Shown one piece after another: positions 11,208 to 21,434 of a stretch of DNA of 64,000 bases. The notes beneath the pieces were generated by a model. It was not told the DNA's origin, did no database searches, and saw only the letters and a list, made by a program, of their open reading frames with translations. The position numbers were made by a program, and so were the translations under genes. How positions within the stretch are numbered: position 1 is the stretch's first letter; every line of letters starts with the position of its first letter. The stretch is from Rhizophagus irregularis (lineage: Eukaryota > Glomeromycota > Glomeromycetes > Glomerales > Glomeraceae), in assembly GCF_026210795.1 (NCBI RefSeq), contig NC_089443.1, positions 4,154,001 through 4,218,000 of the forward strand, written 5' to 3'.

Positions 11208-11831
11208 TTAATCCTCATTTTCACTAGATATTTCACTATCATCAGACGAGCTTTCTTCACTGGAACTTTCACTATCTTCTTGAGACTCATTTTCTTTTAC
11301 TACTTCCTTTTCTTTTATTGCTTCTTTTACTGTATATAACTTCTTTCCTTCTTCTTGTTCATAATCAGATTCTCCTGATTCACTTTCATAGTCGGATTCT
11401 TCTGACTCTTCCACTTGTTTAATATACCACACTGGTATGTCTATTATTTCTTCATCATTTTCTAATTCCAATATCTTTTCTTTATAGTTGATATTTGCAT
11501 TCCATTTATCCAATAAATCGTTTCCTATAATCATTTCTTTTTGCTTTGAATCTATTACATCTAATGTTACTGGTAATACTAATTCTTTATAAACTTTTAT
11601 TTCTGTATTCACTTTTCCTAATGAAGCAATCTTTCCTCCATCTGCTAATGTACACGTAATATTACTTTTTCCTTTTATTGGTATATTTAACTCTTTTCTT
11701 AATTTCTCTGTTATTACACTTATTGCTGCTCCTGAATCTATTACAACTTCGATTTCCTTATCATTTATTATAAACTGTGTTTTCATTGCCGTTGTAACTT
11801 CTTTTTCTCCACTTATTTCAGTCTTTTTCAC
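11208..11831 (-). CDS. retropepsin-like aspartic protease
   Basis: 207 aa. The active-site motif VVIDSGAAISVI lies at about residues 30-41, with a downstream MIIGNDLLDKW at about 99-109, the hydrophobic-Gly motif that closes the retropepsin fold. The C-terminal 60 residues are almost all Glu, Ser, Asp and Lys. The gene starts 12 nt after the Gag stop and lies before RT, as usual for gypsy elements with separate gag and pro frames. It would process Gag and Pol. The acidic tail is unusual and may be a linker to Pol. Confidence 0.85.
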   Translation of the reverse strand: MKKTEISGEKEVTTAMKTQFIINDKEIEVVIDSGAAISVITEKLRKELNIPIKGKSNITCTLADGGKIASLGKVNTEIKVYKELVLPVTLDVIDSKQKEMIIGNDLLDKWNANINYKEKILELENDEEIIDIPVWYIKQVEESEESDYESESGESDYEQEEGKKLYTVKEAIKEKEVVKENESQEDSESSSEESSSDDSEISSENED

Positions 11832-11843
11832 CTCCGAGTGTAG

Positions 11844-14800
11844 TCACTCTGTTTTATCTCCTTTTCTTATCATTTTCTTTATCATTCTTCCTTGTTGTTC
11901 CACAATATTAAGTAGATTTCCATAATCTACTGGATCTTTTGGTTTAACTCCTATAATTTTATCTTCTCTTGGTCTACGTTTTCCCCCTGCTTCTTTCCAT
12001 CTATTTATTCCTTCCATTGTGTCATAATATTCTCCTCTCTTTTTACTCCATTTATATCTTTTTGGGATATTCGTATTGTCTGGTCCTATTGGTCTATTAT
12101 ACATTGGTTGCTCATCCTCCACATATTCTTCCATCGGAACTTCTCTTCTATTTCTATATTTATATTCTTCTTTCCCTCTTTCCTCAATCTCTTTGTCTAA
12201 ATTTGGCTTTCCAAAATTTTTCCATCCTTGTTTAGGATTTATTCTATTACTTCTCCTTCTTTCTTGTACTGGGTTATCTTTTTCATACAAATCACGATTG
12301 TAATTATACAATTGTGGATCATCATATTCATTATTTTCATAGTCGTAATCATCATCTGATTCTTCATTTTCGTAGTCATAATCTTCTTCATGGTCTTCTA
12401 TATCCATTAAATTAACTCTTCTCTCATTTCTTCTGATATTATTTCCTAATGGACATCTAGTCGCAAAATGACCTCTTCTATTACACCTAAAACAAGTTAT
12501 TTCATCATAATTAATCGGTGCTCCATTATTTCTTCTCTGATTCAATTGGTTTCTATTCCCATTATTATTCAACTCCCTTTCCATATTTCGTACTTGTTTT
12601 TCCAATTTGGCAATTCTCATTTTCTCTAATTTTTCCACTAAATCGTCCTCACAATCTTCCTTTAACGGTTTGTTAAACTTATTTTCTTGTTCATTTCTTT
12701 TATCACTGTTTTGTCTAATATCTTGAATATTATTATTCTGAATATTATTCTGATTCAACAAACTTTGATTCATCATACTTTGTATCATCATTTGATTTCC
12801 TGTCTCTATAATTTTAGCTCTTTCAACAGCTGCATCCAACGTCGCTGGTGCTGTTTCCATTACTCTTGATATCATAACTGGATTCAGTCCCTGAATAAAA
12901 TAGTTAATTTTATACATTTCTCCTAAATCATTAACTCCTGGTGCTACTTTTCTTATTAACTTTCTGAATCTGCTTGCATATGCTCCTACTTTCTCATTCA
13001 TTTCTTGTTTAATCGTTTGTAACTCTCTAATCCATTGATTCTTTCTAACATCGCTTGCATAATGTTCCTTCAGTATTTTAGTAAAATCATTATTCCCATG
13101 GTTATGACCATTGTCCTCCCATCTTTGTATATCTCCTTGTTTGCCTTCATACCAATCAGCTGCTTCTCCTCGCATACATGCTGCTGCTTTTCTTATTTTA
13201 TCTATTTGATTAGCTCCTTCTTGATAACCATTTGCGTTCCAAACAACCTCAAAATCTCTAATCCACTCATATGGATCTTGATCTCCTCCATAATATAATG
13301 GTAAATCTCCTACTTTCGCTGCTCTATTCACTGGTCCTGTCAAATTTCCAATTCTTGTTTCAACTTGATTAATTCTTCCAAATATCGTATTTGCTGGTGG
13401 AACTAAAGCATTCCAATCATTTCCTATATCATGTCCTAACATTATATTTCCAAATACTCTCAAATCTTCTCTGATGTGATTTCTTTCTGCCATATTCAAT
13501 AATATATTCTCTTGAAATAAATCCTGTAAATTATAATCAGATAGTTCACTTTCTGTATCAGAATTTTCAATATCAGAATCCCTAATATTCAACGAATTAT
13601 TCGAATCTGAATTTTGACTTAAGTCAAAACCTCCTGTATTTATAACATTTTCATTATTATTTTCAACTTCATTTTCATTGAGGTCTTTAGAATTTCCTTC
13701 CCAAATCTCGTATTCTTCTGGATCTAATATTTCTCCAATCTTTTCTGAATTATCTGTATCATCATTTTCTTCTTCAACTTCCTCTTCACTTTCTTCAATT
13801 TCAAATTTCTTTAAGTATTCATCTAATATTCTCTTTATTTCTTTTTCCGATTCATTTTTATATTCTTGAAATTTTCTTATAAAGTCTGCACTTAATATAT
13901 CAACATCTCTATATCCCATACTCATTAATCTTAATAATCCTCCATCGGAAACTTCAATTTCTAAAACTTTGATTAGATTTTTTAACTGTTCTAACCTTTT
14001 CTCTATTTCTGTTTCATCATCCAATTCATTCTCATCTTTTACATTTTCTGGTCCTTTTTCATAACAATTTTTACATATCTTTTCTATAAATTCTTTATTG
14101 TATTCTACCGCTTCTATTGCTTCTTTCTTTAATATTATTTTATTGCACATTGGGCATTCTATCGTATACATATAATGCCATATTCTTAACTCTTCTTCTA
14201 TTCTTTCGTCATCTAATTCTTCAATAGTTTTGTAAAAACTCATAAATTCTTTAGTCTTCATTATTTCATATTCCACTCTGAAATTTATTATTCGCCTTAT
14301 CTCTTCAGTATCAATTTCATAACCATTTTCTAACCAATAATTTCTGTATATTCTCTCTATATGTTCATCTCCTTCATTCGAACTTGATTCTCCCAAATCA
14401 TCTGAATTTTCCAGTTCTCCTACATCACTTTGTTCTTCAACAAAACCTTTTGCTTCTACAATTTTCTTTATTATCTTATCTGTTATGTCATCATCTATCC
14501 ATGGTTTCGGGTATTTATTTCCATCCCACCATTGATATGTTATACTTTTCTGAAACTTTCTGACTTTCTCTCTATTCTCTTCTTCTACTATATTTTCTTC
14601 TAAATGCAATATTTCCTTGAAATATCTCATTGTGCTATATCCTTTGTTTTTAATGGTTATTGGTTCTGTTTTTTCTAACCATTCCTCAAATTTTGCAAAT
14701 CTCATATCTAATTCATCATCTTCTATAATATATCTATATGTTAACAATTCCCTATTTCCTAATAAATTCTCTTCTGTTTGTTCATCTAATATAAGTTCAT

Positions 14801-15239
14801 TATCTTCATTCAGTATGTAATGTTCACATATTACTTTTATTACTGATATAATTCCTATTTTTCTGTAGTCCGGTTTATTTCTATACCTTATTGATCTTAC
14901 GACTACATCCAACAGTTTTTCTCCTTCTTTTCTCATTCTCTCAAATTCTTTATTTCTTTTCTTTTTACTAGATGGATAATTTTCTTCCCCATCCTTTCTT
15001 GTTAGTATTATGTATTCCATTAATTTCATATACGTATTTCTGTTATAACTCATTGCTTCTAATATTACTTTTTGAAAAATTTTCCAAAATCTTTTAAACC
15101 AATCTTCTATCTTTATTTCATCAATACTATAACATTTCAGGCATGAAGGATCTACTTGATATTCCTTCCTCGATTCATTATGTTTTTCTATTTCGTGTCT
15201 ATTTTTGATCTCTTCTAATTCATCGTATATTTCAGACAT
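11844..15239 (-). CDS. giant Gag with long N-terminal extension and CCHC knuckle
   Basis: 1131 aa, about two to three times a usual gypsy Gag. Residues 1-580 are an extension of unknown fold with Cys pairs CPMC (362) and CKNC (about 390) that could bind zinc, followed by a very acidic Glu/Asp/Asn/Ser region. The typical capsid region runs from about 583 (MAERNHIRED) through LPLYYGGDQDPYEWIRDFE and AAACMRGEAADWYEG to about 830. A Gln/Asn-rich segment and a CCHC zinc knuckle (CFRCNRRGHFATRC) at 916-929 follow, then an acidic and basic tail. The product assembles the particle and binds RNA. Element 2 keeps only the first 210 or so residues of the extension, so that part is family-wide. Confidence 0.88.
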   Translation of the reverse strand: MSEIYDELEEIKNRHEIEKHNESRKEYQVDPSCLKCYSIDEIKIEDWFKRFWKIFQKVILEAMSYNRNTYMKLMEYIILTRKDGEENYPSSKKKRNKEFERMRKEGEKLLDVVVRSIRYRNKPDYRKIGIISVIKVICEHYILNEDNELILDEQTEENLLGNRELLTYRYIIEDDELDMRFAKFEEWLEKTEPITIKNKGYSTMRYFKEILHLEENIVEEENREKVRKFQKSITYQWWDGNKYPKPWIDDDITDKIIKKIVEAKGFVEEQSDVGELENSDDLGESSSNEGDEHIERIYRNYWLENGYEIDTEEIRRIINFRVEYEIMKTKEFMSFYKTIEELDDERIEEELRIWHYMYTIECPMCNKIILKKEAIEAVEYNKEFIEKICKNCYEKGPENVKDENELDDETEIEKRLEQLKNLIKVLEIEVSDGGLLRLMSMGYRDVDILSADFIRKFQEYKNESEKEIKRILDEYLKKFEIEESEEEVEEENDDTDNSEKIGEILDPEEYEIWEGNSKDLNENEVENNNENVINTGGFDLSQNSDSNNSLNIRDSDIENSDTESELSDYNLQDLFQENILLNMAERNHIREDLRVFGNIMLGHDIGNDWNALVPPANTIFGRINQVETRIGNLTGPVNRAAKVGDLPLYYGGDQDPYEWIRDFEVVWNANGYQEGANQIDKIRKAAACMRGEAADWYEGKQGDIQRWEDNGHNHGNNDFTKILKEHYASDVRKNQWIRELQTIKQEMNEKVGAYASRFRKLIRKVAPGVNDLGEMYKINYFIQGLNPVMISRVMETAPATLDAAVERAKIIETGNQMMIQSMMNQSLLNQNNIQNNNIQDIRQNSDKRNEQENKFNKPLKEDCEDDLVEKLEKMRIAKLEKQVRNMERELNNNGNRNQLNQRRNNGAPINYDEITCFRCNRRGHFATRCPLGNNIRRNERRVNLMDIEDHEEDYDYENEESDDDYDYENNEYDDPQLYNYNRDLYEKDNPVQERRRSNRINPKQGWKNFGKPNLDKEIEERGKEEYKYRNRREVPMEEYVEDEQPMYNRPIGPDNTNIPKRYKWSKKRGEYYDTMEGINRWKEAGGKRRPREDKIIGVKPKDPVDYGNLLNIVEQQGRMIKKMIRKGDKTE

Positions 15240-15655
15240 CTTGATTTATTTTATTTACCTATTTACTTGCAAAATGATTTCATTTCATATTTCCCGTCTA
15301 TTTATATTTTTATTCATATAGTATTTATTCGTTTATCATTTCAATCTTTATTTCTTTTATATTTTCATGTTTACAACTTTCTACTACATTTCTTTATTAT
15401 ATTTTATATCACATAGTATTCTATTACTTATAACTTGATATTCTTCCAACTTCATTAATTCCTAATTAGTTTAACGTCTTTCTGGACAACTATTTGTCTC
15501 TAAATTCTTATTATTTACATTTTTCCTGTATTTCCATCTTAACCGCTTGATTTCTTCACGCTTATTATTCTTCTTATGATATTCTTTTATTCCACCCATT
15601 ATCTTCTAACGTCTTTTTGTATATTTATTTCGTCCTTTAATATTCATCTTATTCT
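15240..15655 (-). other. element 1 spacer between leader ORFs and gag
   Basis: T-rich on the plus strand, no frame I can support. Confidence 0.4.
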
Positions 15656-15910
15656 TCAATTCCTATATTCTGTCTGTTCATAAATTTTCTGATTATTCCT
15701 GTATGCGGCTATTTTACATTCTCCTATTCGCAATATATTCATATTTTTGTGTTCACATCTTTCTTCATATTCATTAAGGTATCCCATTCCTTTTCGAAAG
15801 TATTCTTTACATAACGTTTCTATTTTATTTCTTAAACTTTCTTCGCTTTCTTCCCTAACTTCAAAATAATTAATTTCTTGTAATGTTACATTCTCTATTT
15901 TTTTTTGCAA
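15656..15910 (-). CDS. 84-aa leader ORF of element 1
   Basis: Reads MQKKIENVTLQEINYFEVRE and ends QTEYRN. Mixed charge, two Cys in the middle (CKEYF, CEHKN), no family recognised. It lies in the leader between the Gag-like fragment and Gag. It may be an accessory gene or a chance frame; base composition matches neighbouring coding frames. Confidence 0.35.
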   Translation of the reverse strand: MQKKIENVTLQEINYFEVREESEESLRNKIETLCKEYFRKGMGYLNEYEERCEHKNMNILRIGECKIAAYRNNQKIYEQTEYRN

Positions 15911-16071
15911 TATTTACATTTTACTTCACCGTCTATTCTAATAAAACCTTTTTCGTTTATATTTTCAAATATCATTGTTTTCATTTCCTGTATTTTACTC
16001 AGAATTTCTCATTTATTATTATTTTATTTTGTCATTATCCATTTCCTTCTACTTTTATAATAATTGATTAC

Positions 16072-16332
16072 TTAGCTTCTATTGTCACTCGAATATCTAT
16101 CAATTATTCTAAATTTTAAATTCAACCATTTGATCTCATTTTTATCCCAATCTGTAATACACATTCCTTCATTTTCAAACCATTGTAACGCATTTCCTAA
16201 CAAATATGTCTTTGCAATCTTAAATATTCTTCTATCGTCTTTAATTCCTATCTTTGACAGATATTTTTCTACTTGATTTGTCCATTCTTTTGGATTTTCT
16301 CCTATTACACCATAAAATATTGGTATTTCCAT
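16072..16332 (-). CDS. short Gag-capsid-like ORF in the leader
   Basis: 86 aa. The pattern MEIPIFYGVIGENPKEWTNQ, then AKTYLLGNALQWFEN, matches the start of retrotransposon Gag capsid domains (F-G...P-x-E-W and A-x-x-W-F). It is upstream of, and separate from, the full Gag of this element, whose own equivalent reads LPLYYGGDQDPYEWIRDFE. It may be a captured or duplicated Gag fragment with a regulatory role, or a decayed remnant. It stops after about one third of a capsid domain. Confidence 0.5.
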   Translation of the reverse strand: MEIPIFYGVIGENPKEWTNQVEKYLSKIGIKDDRRIFKIAKTYLLGNALQWFENEGMCITDWDKNEIKWLNLKFRIIDRYSSDNRS

Positions 16333-16463
16333 TTTAATCTTTTGTATTACTTCTTAAAATATATATACTTCATATTCTTTTCACGGTACAAATTTTGCCC
16401 TTTTTATAACTTTATTTTAAACATTTCAAGGTTCTCAGACTTTAATCTCTATATTTTGACCTT

Positions 16464-17210
16464 TCATTCCTCTATTTCTTGTCCTCTTATAAGATCTTCC
16501 GCTATTTCTGTTATTTCTTTCTTAGTACAACTATCTACTGATGTAATATCACAATTACTTTCGAATACTCTTTTCTTTCCTATCTTATTAACTAATAAAC
16601 AAACTTTTTCTGCTTTTTCCATCATTCTTTTTAATCCTTTTCTTGTTCTTACTACATCTGTTTCCAACATTTCCTTATATATCTTTTCTCGTTCCTCTTT
16701 ATCTGTTCTCCTTTTTCTATTTTTCCCTTTTCGCTTATTAATTTCTTGTTCTAATCTTTCTTCAAACCTTTTTCCTAAATAATAATGTATTTCCAATAAC
16801 ATCTGATTATTCCTTCTCATTTTATGACATAATTGTAATAACGATAGTCCTCCATTCTCCTTTTCTAACATTTCTTCGTCAATATCTTCCTTCTTATGTT
16901 TTAATCTAATCATTAGAACTTGGTAATTTTCTGATCTAACTATGTCTTCATTTTCTTCACTATCATCAGTTCCGTTTTTCTCACTACTATTATCTTCTTC
17001 CTTTTCTCTAACCTTATCATTCTTGTCATCTATTTCCATTAATTCTGATCTTTCTTCATCAGCTATTCCATCATTATTTATTTCATCTACTACTATATTA
17101 TCATTATCATTCTCATCATTACTTTTGTTATTCTCATCTTTTTCTATATTAAATTCTGACTCATCATTAACATTCCTATTTCCTGAACTATTATCACTTT
17201 CTTCTATCAT
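16464..17210 (-). CDS. 248-aa acidic/basic leader ORF
   Basis: The first 95 residues are Glu, Asp, Asn and Ser-rich. The remainder is helical and rich in Lys, Arg and Glu (KRKGKNRKRRTDKEERE), with a few Cys near the C-terminus (CDITSVDSCTKKE). Coiled-coil character is likely. No known family. It is the largest of four ORFs between the 5' LTR and gag; no homologous frame is obvious in element 2, whose leader is shorter. Possibly an accessory nucleic-acid-binding protein. Confidence 0.45.
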   Translation of the reverse strand: MIEESDNSSGNRNVNDESEFNIEKDENNKSNDENDNDNIVVDEINNDGIADEERSELMEIDDKNDKVREKEEDNSSEKNGTDDSEENEDIVRSENYQVLMIRLKHKKEDIDEEMLEKENGGLSLLQLCHKMRRNNQMLLEIHYYLGKRFEERLEQEINKRKGKNRKRRTDKEEREKIYKEMLETDVVRTRKGLKRMMEKAEKVCLLVNKIGKKRVFESNCDITSVDSCTKKEITEIAEDLIRGQEIEE

Positions 17211-17223
17211 ATCTTCATCAAGT

Positions 17224-17391
17224 TCAATTTTTTTCTTCGTTAAATATTCTTTCAGTAACTATCTCGCATGTGACAATCCAATTCTTTAGTCTCATGTCAT
17301 TTTCATCATAAAATTCCACTTCAATACAATCATTTAGTTTTTCTTCAACTTTTCTCAATTCTCCTTTTGATATTTTAACTTTTAATTTCAT
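17224..17391 (-). CDS. 55-aa leader ORF
   Basis: Starts at ATG 17391 (MKLKVKISKGELRKVEEK) and stops 13 nt before the next ORF start. Alternating charged residues, no family recognised. The codon pattern looks like the downstream ORFs. Confidence 0.3.
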   Translation of the reverse strand: MKLKVKISKGELRKVEEKLNDCIEVEFYDENDMRLKNWIVTCEIVTERIFNEEKN

Positions 17392-17654
17392 GATTTATTA
17401 TTTCTTATTTATTTATTATTTTATTAGTCAGTCGTCCCTGCCCAGGGGCAACTATATATATACTCTTAATTTGATATTTTCCTATTATTCTATTGGTTAT
17501 TCATTCTTATTGTTCCATCAACCGTTCTCAGTATTTCATTAAATTCTTTATTTCTTTTATAATTCTTTATTTCTCAACTTCAATCTCCTTTTCTCTAATT
17601 ATTTCTTTCGCTCTTTAATTCCTTTCTACTTTCTTTCTTAACTTTTCTCTTACT

Positions 17655-17765
17655 GTGCCCTATACCATTCACATGATCTGTATCACTCACGTGACTTGTA
17701 TAACATTCCAATTCTTTTACTGTGCCTTGTACTACTCACATGATCTGTATTACTCACGTGACTTG
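17655..17765. repeat. direct repeat in element 1 leader
   Basis: The phrase CACATGATCTGTATCACTCA plus CGTGACTTG occurs twice, about 67 bp apart, with minor changes, inside the untranslated leader. Confidence 0.6.
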
Positions 17766-18149
17766 CCGCAGTATAATCTCATTTTATTCACTCACATTTG
17801 TAATCGAACTGAAGATCATAAGCCCAATTGTTCAAACACTTACCATTATACCAACAACATATAGTTGTTACATTTAAACCTTGGACTCATATTTAATTTT
17901 TATAACTCCATTCTTACAACATCAAATATTCAACAATACTATTTCTTTTTATTTCATACTTGATACAATTCTTTTATTATACTTCTCATAATCATTAACA
18001 TCATTCTTTCTTTTATTATAGCTGGATAGCCACGGATTTTTAAGCGATCAACTTACTAAAATTTCTGTTGACTAACGCCCCTGGTGACACAACTATTTTT
18101 ATTCTCTTACTTGACCAGCAAGTTTCTTCAAAAATAAATTAATATGAGG

Positions 18150-18350
18150 GTTTAACACCGCTTTACCCACGACGTACAATAATAATAATGGGGGTTTCTT
18201 ACAGTTTAACCCGCAACTTACAATCTAGAGGGTTTATTACAGCTTAACCCACAACTTACAATCTTAATAATGGGGGTTTCTTACAGTTTAACCCGCAACT
18301 TACAATCTAGAGGGTTTATTACAGCTTAACCCACAACTTACAATCTTATA
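18150..18350. repeat. 82-bp tandem repeat with 41-bp half units
   Basis: Two units start at about 18184 and 18266. Each contains two half units built on TTACAGYTTAACCCRCAACT. It lies in the element 1 leader near the 5' LTR and could be a structured RNA or packaging region. Confidence 0.7.
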
Positions 18351-19000
18351 GTGCTTTAAAGGTTCCCACATAACCACTAGTGTTTTTCTTGTAAGGTTCC
18401 CACACAACCTCTTGGGTTTATAGTTCACCCGCAACTTTTGCATTATTTCTTTTATTAGATTTACTTTCTTACCGTGAAATCTCAATACGGTCATATTTTC
18501 TTTTATAGTCAATTATCGTGACTAACTTAACTCCAATAATTCTTATAGAATTATCTCCTTTTACTTCCAATAACCTATACTAGGCTTATCTCTACCTTCA
18601 TATCGAAGTATGATAGTTTCTAGGTTTGTCATTAACAACTTTTTATTTCTTATTTATCAGGCTTATACATCGTCTAGTGTATTTCTTTCATTTCATGTTA
18701 GTCCTTTTTCATACTAACATACACTTCTTGTTAGTCCTTTTTCATACTAACATATACTTCTTTCAACTTCTTATAATAAACTTCATAATTTCCTGATAAA
18801 TCTCCTAATCACAAGCAATACACGCTTTGATTATCCTTCATTACTTGTACTTCTTTTATTTCTCATTGTACACTTAATAATTTTTTCTTTTTATACTCAA
18901 GTCCAGATCCTCCAGGAATACCATACAGGTACCTAACTATATGAAAATAGTCAGAATGATCATATTTCATTTCTTTTAATCTTTATTGATCATTTCCTTT

Positions 19001-19018
19001 CTCGAGAGCATTGCACCA
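19001..19018 (-). promoter_or_regulatory. primer binding site of element 1
   Basis: Minus strand TGGTGCAATGCTCTCGAG, three nt inside the 5' LTR; it begins with TGG, complementary to a tRNA CCA end. Element 2 has the near-identical TGGTGCATGCTCCGAGAA. I cannot name the tRNA. Confidence 0.6.
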
Positions 19019-19021
19019 AAT

Positions 19022-19670
19022 TGTCACCCACGTCTGCCACCCGTGGATAAACACATCTTTCTCATTTAACTTATTTCTCGTTACTTTGCTTGGTTTAGAT
19101 TTTATTTTTCTTTTAACTTCTCGCTTTCTTTCTCATATATCCGTAGTATTTATTCTCAATACTACCACTCATTCATAATATTCTCACAATATTATGTTGC
19201 CTGTAATATTTATTCTTTCAAATATTACCATCTTATTTCTTATAAACTGCGAGAGTTCTCCTAACTTCTTATATTTCATACAATAAAACGAGAATAACTC
19301 CTTTTACTTTTACTTTTCTGGACTTAATAATAATATTAATTAATTCTCAAGCGTACAATGAGCATATTCAAGATAACTTTTAATAATTAATATTTATTTT
19401 ATTAAATTTGAGTCAAAACTGACTGCGGAATTCCTAACGAATCCCACCTATATTTATACATTTTTAAGAAAACTATTTCTACCACTTCTAACTTTTCTAC
19501 TAATAAAAATTTAAGAACAATAAGAAAATAAAGATATATTATCATATGACTATCTTGTGACTAAACTAAACTAAACTATAAATATTATTTTATCGGTTAA
19601 TTATTTATCCTTGTTCCATTCGGTCTTTTATTCATCCGCTCACGTGATCATCCTGATTTCTCGGGTTACA
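19022..19670 (-). repeat. 5' LTR of element 1 (right in window)
   Basis: 649 bp, matching 6801-7449 at all but two positions seen. On the minus strand it should hold the promoter and 5' end of the element RNA. Flanked on the right by the second copy of the CCGT target duplication. Confidence 0.93.
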
Positions 19671-19674
19671 CCGT

Positions 19675-20749
19675 TATATTTCACTTCGAGAGAAGGCCAG
19701 AAACAATAAATAAATAAATAGAAAGGCGTTAATGTTGGTGATACAAATACCGCCTTCATCGCATCTCTTTCGTTGTTAAGATATGTTTAATTTTGTTAAC
19801 CCTAACTATTTTCTGAAAATTCTGCCATATTTGTCGATATTTTCTTTAATTGTCACACTATCTTTTATTCCATTTTCTTCGCCCAGTCTTTTTATTACTT
19901 GCCAACTAAACTTTTCTTTGTCTTGTCGAGGTATCAACTTAGAAGCAAACATTCTGAAAAAATACTTCCGGTTATTTCTTGTAATGGCTACGTTGATCCC
20001 GCATTTCAATACAATTTATAGTTTATCGCACTTGCGATAATATCATATGGATCATTTATAGTTTATTTTTTATTTTTCTAGGAACGACTTAGGACCTGGT
20101 TGTCCAGATGAATTTTCCACATAAGCATTGCAATACTATGAATATCAGATACAGAAATATATTCTCTATCTTTCAACAATAACTTCGAGCGCTTCATAAG
20201 GAAGATTTCCATATATAATTAATGGTTTATCAGCATATCTTTTGAATTGGAACTTTCGTAAAAAATGCATGGCGCACCAATTTATTAATGCGATTATACA
20301 ATCACATGATACAGTGGTGTATAGGGATGACGCACTTATTGCGCATGATATTTTTTCATCGCATATGCTACTTTAAACTTGGAGTTTGAAATTGCAAAAT
20401 GTGTATCTTTGCTTTATTTTTTTTTTATTTGGTATTTTATTTTTTAATTTGGGAACATCACTAACATTCTCTTTTTTTTCTTTTATTTAGGAATTCCAAC
20501 AATAAAAAGAAGTAACATGAAATAAAAAAAATCATCCAACTAGCATAAAATTATTTATCTCATTGAACCTAAAGATAACCCTTCATTATAATAACTATTT
20601 TAACCAACCACGAGAAGTACAAAACAAGCTAAGATTAAGAGACATGATCAAGGTTAAATTCCAAGAATCAAATCAAGAAACACAACCAAAAGCTTTCTAA
20701 AAAAAAGGAGGAACATTAATGACGCTCTAAGATTAAAAAAAAGATGCAA
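19675..20749. other. intergenic sequence
   Basis: Begins with the interrupted 110-bp repeat unit. The rest has no supported gene; opposite frames of about 70-85 codons at 19783-20040 show no family features. Confidence 0.4.
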
Positions 20750-21190
20750 ACTATTTGTGAAATTCATATTGAAGTCCAAGGTATTTCTAGAATAAAAAAA
20801 AAAATATTATTAATAACGTTTTCAAATAGAAAAAAGATACTGAAATAAAAAAATGCAAAAATTACCTTTCCAACAAGATCTATACCGAAGTTCAAAGTGT
20901 TTCTAAAAAAGAAAAAGAAAAATAATGTATATAAGGTTCTCAAATAAAGAAAAAAACATTAAAATGAAAAAACGCGATACCCACCTTTCCAACTTGCAAT
21001 TTTTCTAAGTCCATATCAAAGCTCTAAAGAAGAAAGAACAATAGCGTTAACAAAAAAGATACTGAAACGAAAAAACAGGACACTCACCTTTCCAACTTGC
21101 GATTTCAAGGTTCATACTGAAGTCCAAAGTATTCCTAAAAATAAAAGGAAAGAGTATTGTTAATAATAATGTTCTCAAATAAAAAAAGAC
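20750..21190 (-). repeat. exon-like tandem array on the minus strand
   Basis: About four diverged units of 110-120 bp. On the minus strand each has a T-rich tract ending in AG, a body of about 47 nt (for example starting GAATACTTTGGACTTCAGTA and ending GTTGGAAAG) and a donor such as GTGAGT, GTGGGT or GTAATT. The layout matches the arrays at 4316-5012 and 31660-32510. Confidence 0.6.
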
Positions 21191-21434
21191 ACCAAAAAAT
21201 TTACCTCTATTTGCGTATTGCGAATCTATTAAAACATTAACTGCATAAAAATTAAGTCACAAGATTTCTGCCAATAAAATTTAGTGGAGTAACCTATGCG
21301 ACAATTGTGATACATGATTTGCAATAAACATACATGTATGGGACAAAACGGAATAACTACCATACATACATCACCATACATTGATCACCATACATACATA
21401 TATCGGTCACTATACAATAAATACTAAATAATCT

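Larger units (their letters stand above)
6801..19670 (-). mobile_element. Ty3/gypsy LTR retrotransposon carrying a thymidylate-kinase-like domain (element 1)
   Basis: A complete element of 12,870 bp on the minus strand. The two 649-bp LTRs end in TG..CA and differ at only two positions that I could find. A 4-bp target duplication CCGT lies at 6797-6800 and 19671-19674. Transcription order: four leader ORFs, Gag (15239-11844), protease (11831-11208), RT-RNase H-kinase (11123-9231, kinase continuing in another frame to 8810), a 50-aa ORF, integrase (8668-7481). Integrase downstream of RT-RNase H is the Ty3/gypsy order. The size is large for the group because of the Gag extension, the leader ORFs and the kinase. 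Near-identical LTRs imply a recent insertion. Confidence 0.93.

Noticed and set aside
16942-17289. Plus-strand Ser/Leu-rich frame opposite the 248-aa leader ORF
   Set aside because: Shadow of the acidic minus-strand frame; composition fully explained by Glu/Asp codons read in reverse.
17800-17872. Minus-strand tRNA-like sequence (GGTATAATGGTAAG ... GTTCGATTAC)
   Set aside because: The D-arm and T-arm words are present, but I could not pair an anticodon stem or an acceptor stem; at best a tRNA relic.
18150-18350. Regular repeats that might suggest a CRISPR array
   Set aside because: Units are contiguous tandem repeats without unique spacers, in a eukaryotic retrotransposon leader.
19783-20040. 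Overlapping frames on both strands of about 70-85 codons
   Set aside because: No recognisable domain on either strand, and no splice or repeat context to support a gene.
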